Of a DNA stretch of 64,000 nt, positions 19,530 to 28,391 are shown in pieces. This stretch comes from an uncultured Gammaproteobacteria bacterium. GTDB lineage: Bacteria > Pseudomonadota > Gammaproteobacteria > HK1. The notes beneath the pieces are model-generated. The model did not search any database, was not told the origin of the DNA, and saw only the letters and a program-made list of their open reading frames with translations. How positions within the stretch are numbered: the stretch's first letter is position 1; every line of letters starts with the position of its first letter. The stretch lies in the NCBI GenBank assembly GCA_958295465.1, contig OY282353.1, positions 4,145,001-4,209,000 of the forward strand. The letters run 5' to 3'. Made by a program: the position numbers and the translations under genes.

Positions 19530-19850
19530 GTCGAATTGCAAGCTCCGCAAAGCAGTGGGTCTCGAGGTCGGCCTTCGTGGCGAAGGTGTCCATGCGTGCC
19601 GTCAGCCGGGTTTCGAGCTCGGCGAGGTCGGTGGAGGTTGCTGCACGATGCTCGGCGAGGTCCGCCTTCGTGTCTGCCCGGAGCTCGCCGAGGTCCGCCT
19701 TCGTCGCCAGTGCGGTCGGCGGCGGTGGCAGTGTGGACCGCGTCGGCGATGGCTTCTGCGTGCTGGCGCTCGATGCCGGCCTTTTCGAGGCCACGTGCGA
19801 CGCTGAGAGTGTCGAAGGCGGACGCGAGCAAGGCGGTTCTCCAGAGGACG
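19530..19850 (-). pseudogene. DUF1640-type coiled-coil protein, frameshifted
   Basis: The reverse strand encodes AFDTLSVARGLEKAGIERQH and AEAIADAVHTAT, and then, in another frame, ALATKADLGELRADTKADL and LTARMDTFATKADLETH. Together these are the N-terminus and heptad-like coiled coil of DUF1640 proteins, related to CCDC90/MCU-regulator-like proteins. The break is near 19,705-19,725 and needs about one or four bases. The C-terminal membrane segment normally found is missing too. Decayed remnant. Confidence 0.6.
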
Positions 19851-20100
19851 CGGGCCGGACGGTCGGGACCGGCGACAACCATACCTGTCGACCGCCATCC
19901 GTGCCATCGGCACGGTCACCACCTTCCTTCACCCGCAAGGGTGCCTGCGCCGGCAGCGCTCGCCTGCCTGTCGGGGAGCGGTAACGTTTCCGTGTTGACG
20001 CGCGGCGCCTTCGGCACGCGCATACCGCCGGCGTCAATCAGTCCGTGAGGGCGTCCGTATGCGTCTCTGACGGCGAAACGGGCTGCCCCTAGGGGAAGGG

Positions 20101-20132
20101 GGGGCGAGCCTCGGAGGGCGAGGGCTCGCCCC
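20101..20132 (-). terminator. Hairpin terminator-like structure after the RiPP precursor
   Basis: GGGGCGAGCC (20,101-20,110) pairs perfectly with GGCTCGCCCC (20,123-20,132) across a 12-base loop, eight bases after the precursor stop codon on the reverse strand. There is no U-run behind it, so it could be a stability hairpin or an atypical terminator. Its placement supports a real, separate transcript. Confidence 0.6.
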
Positions 20133-20140
20133 GTCGCGGC

Positions 20141-20422
20141 TTACCAGTTCAAGAGGCTGTTTGCCTGCCCCATACTGGAGCCAAAGAACCCTCCTGCGAC
20201 CGCGTGCAAGTCGCTCTCGCTCAACTTGCTGGGGGGAGGAAGGACGAGATGTGCCGTCTCGGCGCTCTCCTCGTGGACCTCGACGGTCAGTCCTGCCGGC
20301 AGGCTGACGCCGAGCTCTGCGCCGATGGCTGCCTTCGGGTCGCTGACCAGCCGGGCGCGGAAGTCGGCGTCCGTGGATGCCTTGTGCGTGACCTTCATTC
20401 GCATTTCATTCGGCGTTTCCAT
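20141..20422 (-). CDS. NHLP-type leader peptide RiPP precursor
   Basis: A 93-residue peptide with AAGAGGAGAG just upstream of ATG 20422. Residues ~11-55 resemble the nitrile-hydratase-like leader (DADFRARLVSDPKAAI, then ELGVSLPAGLTVEVHEES), and VLPPP follows at ~60-64. LSESDLHAVAGG ends in a double-glycine at 77-78, the usual site cut by C39-peptidase exporters. The remaining core would be the 15 residues from Phe79 to Trp93, rich in Ser, Gly and Asn and without Cys. Real nitrile hydratase alpha subunits are far longer and have a Cys cluster, so this is a precursor. No modification enzyme or exporter lies nearby; those enzymes would have to act in trans. A hairpin follows the stop. Confidence 0.85.
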   Translation of the reverse strand: METPNEMRMKVTHKASTDADFRARLVSDPKAAIGAELGVSLPAGLTVEVHEESAETAHLVLPPPSKLSESDLHAVAGGFFGSSMGQANSLLNW

Positions 20423-20521
20423 TGGTTCTCTCCTCTTGGGTGGTGCTGTGTAGTCCAGCGTCCTGTCGCTGGATGCGTCGCGGCATGAATACCCTTGGCG
20501 ACGACCGCATGGGCGTCAACC

Positions 20522-20611
20522 CTAAAAGGCTGCGGCCTTGGGGTCGGGTGCCTGCACCGGCATCGCGAGCCCCCCCGCGGCGAGGATAATACCCAACATC
20601 AACCGTTTCAT
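20522..20611 (-). CDS. 29-residue Sec-signal-like microprotein
   Basis: ATG 20611 is preceded by GGAGGG eight bases upstream. The peptide has a basic start (MKR), a hydrophobic stretch (LMLGIILAAGGLAMPV) and a likely signal peptidase site after VQA, leaving only eight residues. It is on the same strand as and 99 bp upstream of the NHLP precursor; the gap contains a small CCAGCG/CGCTGG hairpin (20,453-20,470). It could be a leader or translation-coupling peptide, or a decayed secreted protein. Short, so coding status is not certain. Confidence 0.5.
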   Translation of the reverse strand: MKRLMLGIILAAGGLAMPVQAPDPKAAAF

Positions 20612-20944
20612 CGTGCTGCCCTCCATCGACTGCCGGTGACCCTGGGGCACCGGCATCCAACATACCCTGCCGACCGCCGTCCGTGCCATCGGCACGTCAC
20701 CAACCTGGCATTCGTCGATGGAGCCTCCATGCAGCCGCGCGAAGCGTGGCCAATGGAGCCGGAATCGGTGCCTGCGCCCAGCTGGCGCCCGCCGTTGGGG
20801 TTCGTGTCGTTCTGCGACACGTCACCCTGCTGTTGGCCGACCGCCCCGAAGTGTCCTGTAGTCCGTGGGAGGAACGAGCCGGACGGAGGGGCGCGCAGGG
20901 GCGGCTTGCTGCGGCTGCAGCACGCGCCGAGTTGACAGAATCGA

Positions 20945-21023
20945 GATTGCCCGGCGCACAGCGCGGACGGTGACTGGTGCCTAGCGATAGCGAGCCTTTG
21001 GGCACCAGGCATCGCGGGCAATC
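20945..21023. ncRNA. Candidate structured RNA: nested perfect stems
   Basis: GATTGCCCG (20,945-20,953) pairs with CGGGCAATC (21,015-21,023), and inside it CTGGTGCC (20,974-20,981) pairs with GGCACCAG (21,001-21,008). The apical part carries GCGATAGCGAGC. Two perfectly nested stems of 9 and 8 bp in 79 bases are unlikely by chance. No known RNA family is recognised and the strand is undetermined. The rest of 20,612-21,189 shows no convincing gene. Confidence 0.4.
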
Positions 21024-21189
21024 CCGTTTATGTCTCATCGGCCCGCGCGTGCTCTGCTGCAGCGCGCTCCCGTCTCTCTCGCCGGCGCCGATCCCGGTTG
21101 CTCTCAGCCGCGTCCCCCCTGCCATGTCACACTCCATCCCAACGAGAGAGCGCCCAACGGCCGCTACTGTGACAATGGGGAGACTCGGC

Positions 21190-21786
21190 ATGAAGCGCAT
21201 CTTCGACTTCACCTGCTCCGCCGTTTTTTGGGCTGTGTGGGCTGTGTGGGCTGTGTGGAAGGTGTGGGATGTGTGCGCTCCGTGCAGCCTCGCGGGCCGC
21301 CGCCGTGCGCGCCGCGCGCGCGAGGAACGCGACCGCGACGAACGCGAGGAGGGACGCGACCGCCGCGAGCGCCGCGATCGCGAGGAGGAACGCCTCGCGA
21401 GGCGCGAGGAACGCGAGGAGGAACGCGAGCGCGACCGCGACGAACGCGACCGCGACGAACGCGAGGAGAAACGCGAGCGCAAGGAACGCGAGGAGGACCC
21501 CGTCGTGGACCCCGTGGACTTGCTCGCGCAACGCAAGCGCGAGAAACGCGAGCACAAGCGCGAGAAACGCGAGCGCAAGCGCAAGCGCGAGGAGGAACGC
21601 GACCGCGAGGAACGCGACCGCGACGAATGTGCGGAGGAACGCGACCGCGAGGAACGCGACCGCGAGGAACGCGAGGAGGAACGCGAGCGCGCACGGCGGA
21701 GAAGCCGAATCCGGTGGACCTGGGGCGTGGCGGTCGGGTCGGTGCTCGTCCTGGGGTACTTCCTGGTGGATGGGCTCTTGCGATGA
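21190..21786 (+). CDS. Two-helix membrane protein with long Arg/Glu single-helix domain
   Basis: A 198-residue protein starting at ATG 21190 with GGGGAG eight bases upstream. The N-terminus is hydrophobic and tryptophan-rich (CSAVFWAVWAVWAVWKVWDV), a likely membrane anchor. Residues ~35-175 are almost only Arg, Glu, Asp and Lys in i/i+4 patterns (REERDRDEREE type), predicted as a rigid single alpha-helix. A short break DPVVDPVDLLAQ occurs near 115. The C-terminus WTWGVAVGSVLVLGYFLVDG is a second membrane segment. The DNA is a tandem array of GAACGCGAC-like units, so length may vary. Its stop overlaps the next start. Function unknown. Confidence 0.65.
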   Translation: MKRIFDFTCSAVFWAVWAVWAVWKVWDVCAPCSLAGRRRARRAREERDRDEREEGRDRRERRDREEERLARREEREEERERDRDERDRDEREEKRERKEREEDPVVDPVDLLAQRKREKREHKREKRERKRKREEERDREERDRDECAEERDREERDREEREEERERARRRSRIRWTWGVAVGSVLVLGYFLVDGLLR

Positions 21787-21998
21787 AGCTCGCAAGCCAC
21801 GGGACCGGCGGTGCCCGAAGGCGGGAGCGCTGGCACTGCGACCAGCACCGGCCGCTTGAGTACCGCGGTCGGGACGGGGATGCGCTCGTCTACCACGTAC
21901 TCGGAACGGATGGACGAACCTACGTGCTGACGCTGAATGCCGGCGACGTGGAAGCGGTCGCGGAGCGGGCGTCCAGCCAACGTAATCTCGGCGTTTGA
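21783..21998 (+). CDS. Small hypothetical protein coupled to the membrane protein
   Basis: A 71-residue protein whose ATG (21783) overlaps the stop of the preceding gene as ATGA, indicating one operon. It starts MKLASHGTGGARRRERWHCD and continues with a plausible beta-rich stretch (ALVYHVLGTDGRTYVLTLN). No domain is recognised. The 127 bp between it and the IS3 left end hold nothing I can identify. Confidence 0.5.
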   Translation: MKLASHGTGGARRRERWHCDQHRPLEYRGRDGDALVYHVLGTDGRTYVLTLNAGDVEAVAERASSQRNLGV

Positions 21999-22184
21999 GC
22001 GGTCGCGACAACGAATCCGGTGGTGCCCGGTCGGGGGCGAAGTCCGACCGGGCACCGTGAACCCGGAGCCCTGTTAGGGAGGGCGACATGAGAGTACTTC
22101 AATCGAACCTGCTTTCCAGCCTCGGTGAACCGCCCCGGGTTTCCCGGAGACTACATTCGTTGAGTCTTTGGGAGGAAAGGGCAG

Positions 22185-23388
<1,204 letters not shown>

Positions 23389-24444
23389 ATGACGAACACG
23401 ACCAGCGAACGCACCGCCATCATCGGGGGCGTTGATACCCATCAGGACCTGCATACCGCGGCCGTTGTGACCCTCGACGGTGCGGTGCTCGGCGGTGAAT
23501 CGTTCTCCACGACGCGGGCCGGCTACCGGGCCATGCTGCGCTGGTTGCGCTCTCATGGGGAGCTGCTTCGCGTCGGGGTCGAATCCACCGGCAGCTACGG
23601 CGCGGGCATCACCCGCCACCTGGCGCTGTCGGGGGTCCCGGTGCTCGAAGTGACCGGCCCGGACCGGGCGGGGCGAAGAGCCAAGGGCAAGGACGACTCC
23701 CTTGATGCGATCGCGGCAGCGGAGGCCGCTCGCACCGGGCGTCGAGTCCAAGTGGCCAAGGACCGTGCCGGCGCCGTGGAGGCCTTGCGGGTGCTGCGCA
23801 CCACGCGAAAGACCGCCGTCAAGTGCCGCCGTGCGACGTTGCAACAGCTCCACAACACCATCGTCGCCGCACCGGAGGAGGTGCGCGACCAGGTCCGCAA
23901 CCTCACCCGCATGCAACGCCTGCGCACCTGCGCGGCTTGGCGACCGGACATCGTCGGATACCGCGACCCGGCCGTCGCCACCAAGCTCGCGTTGAAATAC
24001 CTCGCCCGCCGGGTCCTCGACCTCAACGACGAAATCGCCGAACTCGACCGGCTCATCGCCCCGCTCGTCGAGGAACTCGCCCCCAATCTGCTGCGCCTCG
24101 AAGGCGTGGGCGTCGCCAACGCGGGCGAACTGATGGTCGCCGCCGGGGAGAATCCCGACCGGCTACGCTGCGAAGCAAGCTTCGCGATGATGTGCGGCGC
24201 CTGTCCAATCCCTGCATCCAGCGGAAAGACCCAACGCCATCGCCTCAACCGCGGCGGGAACCGACAGGCCAACTCCGCCCTGCACATGGTTGTCGTGTGC
24301 CGGATGCGAACCGACCCGCGCACCCGAGCCTACGTCGAACGCAGAACCCGCGAGGGCCTGTCCAAACGCGAGGTCATGCGATGCCTGAAGCGTTACGTGG
24401 CTCGCGAGATCTACCGCGTCATCACCGCCCCACCTGCTACTTGA
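23389..24444 (+). CDS. IS110-family transposase
   Basis: A 351-residue protein. The N-terminal RuvC-like DEDD domain is visible: GGVDTHQDLHTAAVV (Asp), GVESTGSYG (Glu), and GKDDSLDAIAAAEAA (Asp). The C-terminal Tnp_20 domain has LEGVGVANAGELMVA and the serine motif region NRGGNRQANSALH. Length and order are those of an intact DEDD recombinase, which works with the RNA above. It is preceded by a 290-bp non-coding left end. Confidence 0.93.
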   Translation: MTNTTSERTAIIGGVDTHQDLHTAAVVTLDGAVLGGESFSTTRAGYRAMLRWLRSHGELLRVGVESTGSYGAGITRHLALSGVPVLEVTGPDRAGRRAKGKDDSLDAIAAAEAARTGRRVQVAKDRAGAVEALRVLRTTRKTAVKCRRATLQQLHNTIVAAPEEVRDQVRNLTRMQRLRTCAAWRPDIVGYRDPAVATKLALKYLARRVLDLNDEIAELDRLIAPLVEELAPNLLRLEGVGVANAGELMVAAGENPDRLRCEASFAMMCGACPIPASSGKTQRHRLNRGGNRQANSALHMVVVCRMRTDPRTRAYVERRTREGLSKREVMRCLKRYVAREIYRVITAPPAT

Positions 24445-24808
24445 CAAACATGAGAGCGTCCGGGGCGTGCAGTACCTCTCGTTGCGCTACACCGAGCGCT
24501 TGGCGCAGATGGGCATCGCGCCCTCGGTGGGAAGCGTGGGCGACTCCTACGACAACGCGCTGGCCGAGTCCATCATCGGGCTGTACAAGACGGAACTCAT
24601 CGCACGGCGTGGCCCGTGGCGTCACGGCGAGGCGGTGGAACTCGCCACCCTCGAATGGGCGCACTGGTACAACCACCAGCGCCTGTTCGGACCCCTCGGG
24701 CATGTGCCTCCGGCACAGTTCGAGGCACACTACTACCATCAACTGCAAGAGTCGGCGATGGCCGCCTGACTCAAGCAAATCACCCTCCGGGAAACCCGGG
24801 GCGGTTCA

Positions 24809-25205
24809 CGCTGACCTGGTGCGCCATCATCTGCGCACGATGCGCGCCTATCTGCTCAAAGAGGACTTCCAGTCGTTGTGGGGGTGCGTGTCGCCCTATT
24901 GGGCCGGACGTTTCCTCCGTCATCCCCGCGGAAGCGGGGACCGATGGTGTACCCGAACCATGCACTCTCGCATCGAGCCGATAAAGAAGGTTGCACGCAT
25001 GATGCGCTCGCATCGTGCGCTGATCCTCAACTGGTTCCACGCCAAGGGGCGTTGGTCCAGCGGCGCAGTCGAGGGGTTCAATAGCAAGGCCAAACTGACA
25101 ACCAGAAAAGCGTTCGGCTTTCGCACCTGCGAGGCGCTGAAAGTCGGCTTGTATCATACACTTGGCGACTTACCCGAGCCCGAACTCACCCACAAATCCT
25201 GCTGA
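24809..25205 (+). pseudogene. ISL3-family transposase C-terminal fragment
   Basis: The frame reads YLLKEDFQSLWGCVSPYWAG, RTMHSRIEPIKKVARMMRSH, LILNWFHAKG, GAVEGFNSKAKLTTRKAFGF and YHTLGDLPEPELTH, the typical ISL3 C-terminus. The N-terminal two thirds are gone, cut at the IS3 end. A palindromic repeat (CCCCGCGGAAGCGGGG) has inserted in the middle, adding HPRGSGDR-type residues without breaking the frame. Confidence 0.85.
24918..24944. repeat. Dispersed palindromic repeat, copy 1
   Basis: GTCATCCCCGCGGAAGCGGGGA is a near-perfect palindrome within the ISL3 fragment. It resembles the short 'GTCATTCCCGCGAAAGCGGGAATCC' repeats scattered in many proteobacterial genomes; a second copy is at 27,291-27,316. 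Confidence 0.7.
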
Positions 25206-25280
25206 CGAGGCCGAAGATCTTCCGGGCTCGCGCCGCCCTCGTAGTGGGGCGTGACTTCTGACAGATAAAGCTTATGATCG

Positions 25281-25754
25281 TCATGGTCTCTGAAGATGCT
25301 TTTTTGTTTCTTCCCAGAAAAATTCGATGAAATAAGCCATTTCCACCATGCCAAAATCTGTGTTTTTCTTATCAATAAATTCCTTAAGTATTGTTTCAAT
25401 ATTATTTATCTTGTTGTCAATATTTTCCCTGGATTTCAAATGAAAGCAGTAATTTATTGCATTGTATAGATCTCGTGTTTCTATATAAATACAGATAATT
25501 TCTCTATATTTTTCCTCTATATATCCTTCGGGAGGAGAATCTATTTTAGATAACAATGTATTCATGATCTGATTTACCATTCTGACTTTTTTCTCCATTA
25601 AAGTGTTAGCATCTTCTAATTTCTCTCGTTGACTGAGTTTGATTTGATGAATGTGTTCTTTCTTCTGAAGATATCGAGCATTCAAAATAGTAAAAATAGC
25701 CACTCCCACGGAGATGACCAATGCCAAAAATGAAATTATTGAATTCCGATCCAT
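25281..25754 (-). CDS. AT-rich small membrane-anchored coiled-coil protein
   Basis: A 157-residue protein from ATG 25754. Residues 5-25 (SIISFLALVISVGVAIFTIL) form one membrane helix; the rest is charged and helical (KKEHIHQIKLSQREKLEDA, EKKVRMVNQIMNTLL). The gene is strikingly AT-rich compared with everything around it, including Ile codons and AT-rich wobble bases, so it is recently acquired. No domain recognised. Single-pass proteins with cytoplasmic helices occur as anti-phage effectors and as toxin partners, but nothing here proves that. Confidence 0.6.
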   Translation of the reverse strand: MDRNSIISFLALVISVGVAIFTILNARYLQKKEHIHQIKLSQREKLEDANTLMEKKVRMVNQIMNTLLSKIDSPPEGYIEEKYREIICIYIETRDLYNAINYCFHLKSRENIDNKINNIETILKEFIDKKNTDFGMVEMAYFIEFFWEETKKHLQRP

Positions 25755-25975
25755 TTTCCGGTTCCTCCGATCCAGAACGGCAGAAAAGTTACGGATGCTC
25801 AGAGCTCGAATACACCTAAAATCGGCCGGTGGCTTCGTCTCTTCTCGGCCTCGGCCTTGGTGTCTCGGTGTGATTCGAGTCGGATCGCACCGTAACGTAG
25901 ATGATGTCTGCGCGCGAATGGTTTTAGTGGACTCATGGACTTGGCTTCTGCGGGAGACCCTCATGCTTGAGTGAA

Positions 25976-26163
25976 CCTGCCAGTAGCATAAAAAGCTATC
26001 GAAAACGCCAGTTCGTGCTGCGATAGCAGGATGGAACGCATGCCACGCCGGTGTAGCTCATCCTCACTGGGAGTGAACATGAACTGGACCGTCCAGTGTG
26101 TGGAATACTACTTGTACAGAGGCGTTTCGCGCACCAATGCATATGAGTTTATGCAACAATCGG
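25976..26163. mobile_element. MITE derived from IS1380
   Basis: A 188-bp non-coding element with the same ends as the IS1380 at 15,211: left CCTGCCAGTAGCATAA and, reversed, right CCGATTGTTGCATAAAC. It is flanked by a perfect 5-bp duplication GTGAA (25,971-25,975 and 26,164-26,168). The interior keeps the CTCACTGGGAGTGAAC palindrome also found upstream of the IS1380 transposase. It can only move with a transposase supplied in trans. Confidence 0.85.
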
Positions 26164-26269
26164 GTGAATTGTTATCCCTACCCGACTTATCTGTCAAGTC
26201 GCGCTGATTTCGCCCCACCGGCCGCTCTCTCGTTCTGGGCGAACACACCGTCATATCCTGAGAGCTGGC

Positions 26270-26570
26270 GGCGGCGCCCTCAACCTTCCTGACCGTCCAC
26301 AGCACCTTGCCGACGACGTGCGCCTCCTCGGCGAGGCAAGTGTACGCGGGATAGTCCGGGTTGGCGGAAAGGAGCCGGAGCCGGGGCGGGTCTTCGTCGG
26401 GGACGATTTCTACGCGCTTGACCACCAAGCCGGTCGCCGGGGTGCGGCGGGCGAGGTCGACGAGCAGCCGGTCGCCCTCGCGGAGCTGGGGCTCCATCGA
26501 ATCGCCCTGCACCCGGAGGATGCGCAAGTTTTCCGGGCGTGCGCCGCCCTCGTGGCGGAGCACATGGCCT
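26270..26570 (-). pseudogene. S24/LexA-type repressor C-terminal remnant
   Basis: The reverse frame encodes RILRVQGDSMEPQLREGDRL, with the nucleophilic Ser in GDSMEP, then VDLARRTPATG and LVVKRVEIVPD with the general-base Lys, then LLSANPDYPAYTC and VVGKVLWTVRKV. This is the peptidase half of phage-type repressors. About eight residues usually lying between ATG and LVVKR are missing, and the N-terminal DNA-binding domain is absent. It is a decayed trace of a prophage or ICE regulator. Confidence 0.75.
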
Positions 26571-26892
26571 CGGGCAGATACGAGCGGGCCTTCTGGACCG
26601 CACCATCGGGCGCGCTTGGCGCGACGCGGCCTGACCCTCCACCCCACCCGCACAATCCACCGTCCGGCCTCATCCGGGCGGTGGCCCCCTCTGGTGCCAC
26701 TCCACTCCCCCTCCCCCCAACCCCTCCCCTGTCCCCATCGTCCCCCCCTCAGCACCCGAGCAGAGAACCGCTCAGGGCTTGCACAGGTCCTTCGTGCCCT
26801 TCAACATCCCCCTTCCATTCACTCACCTCCCAACTCCGCCTACGGCTCCTTCTACCTCCCTCCTTCAGGCTCATCTCCGTATTGGAAAAGAC

Positions 26893-27011
26893 TCTGGGTC
26901 GCGCAGGCCGACCGTGACGCAGGCCGGCACGCTGATGGATTAAGCACCGCAGAGCGCGAGGAGATACGCCGGCTTCGCCGTGAGAACCATCGTCTGCGTG
27001 AAGAACGGACG
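26893..27011 (+). pseudogene. IS3-family OrfA C-terminal fragment
   Basis: The frame reads GRHADGLSTAEREEIRRLRR then ENHRLREER, the leucine-zipper end of an IS3 OrfA different from the one at 22,185. Nothing of OrfB follows. The rest of 26,580-27,290 shows no other gene. Confidence 0.6.
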
Positions 27012-27290
27012 ATAGCTTGGTCGGCGGCCACGTCCATGTCGCCTTCAAGCCTGTCCTCGCGCAAGCGGGGGGTGGTGGCATCTATCTCGCATGGACTACG
27101 ATCGACGACCTTGCGGGCCACGATCTGCTCTCGTAGTCTTGCTCAACCGTGCTCATTCACGCGCATTTGATAGCGTCGCAAGAGTGGGGTACGGATGTGG
27201 GGTAGAATAACGTCATCATGTGTTCGCCCTATGGAACAAGGGGTTTCATGGCGTGCTATCGGGAACGCGGGCGTCCCGCCCACCCTGGTC

Positions 27291-27316
27291 ATTCCCGCGA
27301 AAGCGGGAATCCATGC
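27291..27316. repeat. Dispersed palindromic repeat, copy 2
   Basis: GTCATTCCCGCGAAAGCGGG followed by AATCC is the common form of this short palindrome. It is surrounded by further repeats of GGGAACGCGGGCG (27,255 and 27,322), so 27,220-27,345 is a repeat cluster without coding content. Confidence 0.7.
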
Positions 27317-27472
27317 GTTCCGGGAACGCGGGCGCCCCGTCCGCATCGCTTTGTTGACTGCCGTGCTACGGGCCTCCGGCCCCGGATCTTCGGTCCGCTG
27401 CGGGCGGGATGCACGCGCCCCCAGGGCCGGCATCCGGGTGACAGGTGCCCGCCAACGCTCCGCTCGCCGATG

Positions 27473-28390
27473 TCAAGCCCCGCCGGACCGCTCATCCCCG
27501 CCCCAGAGCCCGGCTTCCCGCGCCATCTTCCGCAACGCCGCGAGCCCCATGGACTGGTACGCCTTCGGCTCGCGCATCCTCGGATCCTGCTCCGCCTCGA
27601 TGACCAACCAGCCTTCGTAGCCGCCGGCCACCGCCCGAAGCACGGGCATGAAATCCACCCCGCCTTCCGCGTCGCCCGGAACGGTGAACACGCCGGCCCT
27701 CACCGCGTCGAGGAAGCTCCGGTCCTTCTCGATCGCCTCGCGCGCGACCGGGGGCCGCACGTTCTTCAGGTGGAGGTGGCGGATGCGCCCGGCGTGCCTC
27801 GCGGCTACCGCGCCCGGGTCCATGCCGGCCATCGCGGCATGGCCGGTGTCAAGGAGCAGCTTCAGTTCCTCGCCGGCCTGCGCGAGCAGGTGTTCCAGAT
27901 CCTCCCCGCTCTGCACCACGGTGCCCATGTGGTGGTGGTAGACCGGGGTCAGCCCCTCGCCGGCGACGTGACGGGCGATCTCGGTGAGCGCCCCGGCGAA
28001 GCCCGGCCACTCCGGCCCGGAGAGGGTCGGCCGGGCGGAGAGCGGGGCGTTGCGGTCGTTGTGGACCGTGTTCGAGGTCTCGCACACGATGCAGACCTCG
28101 CAGCCCATCTCGCGCAGCAGGCGCAGGCGCGCGTCCAGGGCCGCCTTCTCGGCCTCCACGCCACGCGAGAGCAGTTCGAGCGAGCACCAGGCGGAGACGA
28201 GTTCCAGGCCGTGCGGCGCGAGCACCGCGCGCAACGCCCGAGGGTCGGCGGGCATCTTGCGGCCCATCTCGATTCCCTCGAAGCCGATTTCCGCCGCCTC
28301 GCGCAGACACTGTTCGAGCGGGATGTGATCGCCCAGCGAGAGGTCGTCGTCGTTGATCCACCCGATGGGGTTGACGCCGTAGCGGATCAT
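27473..28390 (-). CDS. iolE: myo-inosose-2 dehydratase
   Basis: A 305-residue TIM-barrel protein, starting MIRYGVNPIGWINDDD, the typical IolE start. Other family blocks: GFEGIEMGRKMP, VYHHHMGTVVQ with metal-binding His, LLLDTGHAAMAG, and WLVIEAEQDP. It dehydrates scyllo-inosose to the diketone that IolD then hydrolyses in myo-inositol catabolism. Its start codon lies one base after the TGA of the restriction gene upstream, so it has no promoter of its own in that gap and may depend on translational coupling. iolD is 12 kb away on the same strand, which indicates a broken iol cluster. Length and C-terminus are normal. Confidence 0.93.
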   Translation of the reverse strand: MIRYGVNPIGWINDDDLSLGDHIPLEQCLREAAEIGFEGIEMGRKMPADPRALRAVLAPHGLELVSAWCSLELLSRGVEAEKAALDARLRLLREMGCEVCIVCETSNTVHNDRNAPLSARPTLSGPEWPGFAGALTEIARHVAGEGLTPVYHHHMGTVVQSGEDLEHLLAQAGEELKLLLDTGHAAMAGMDPGAVAARHAGRIRHLHLKNVRPPVAREAIEKDRSFLDAVRAGVFTVPGDAEGGVDFMPVLRAVAGGYEGWLVIEAEQDPRMREPKAYQSMGLAALRKMAREAGLWGGDERSGGA

Positions 28391-28391
28391 T

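Noticed and set aside
20141..20422. Nitrile hydratase alpha subunit
   Set aside because: Only the leader-like half is present, the catalytic Cys cluster is missing and the protein ends after a double-glycine and a short core.
21127..22089. Reverse-strand frame with many hydrophobic AFLLAFVAVAF repeats, looking like a membrane protein
   Set aside because: It is the complement of the Arg/Glu repeats. The + strand has the better ribosome site, two flanking membrane segments and an ATGA-coupled partner.
27200..27470. Short ORFs in the repeat cluster next to iolE
   Set aside because: They fall in palindromic and GGGAACGCGGGCG repeats, with no ribosome sites or motifs.
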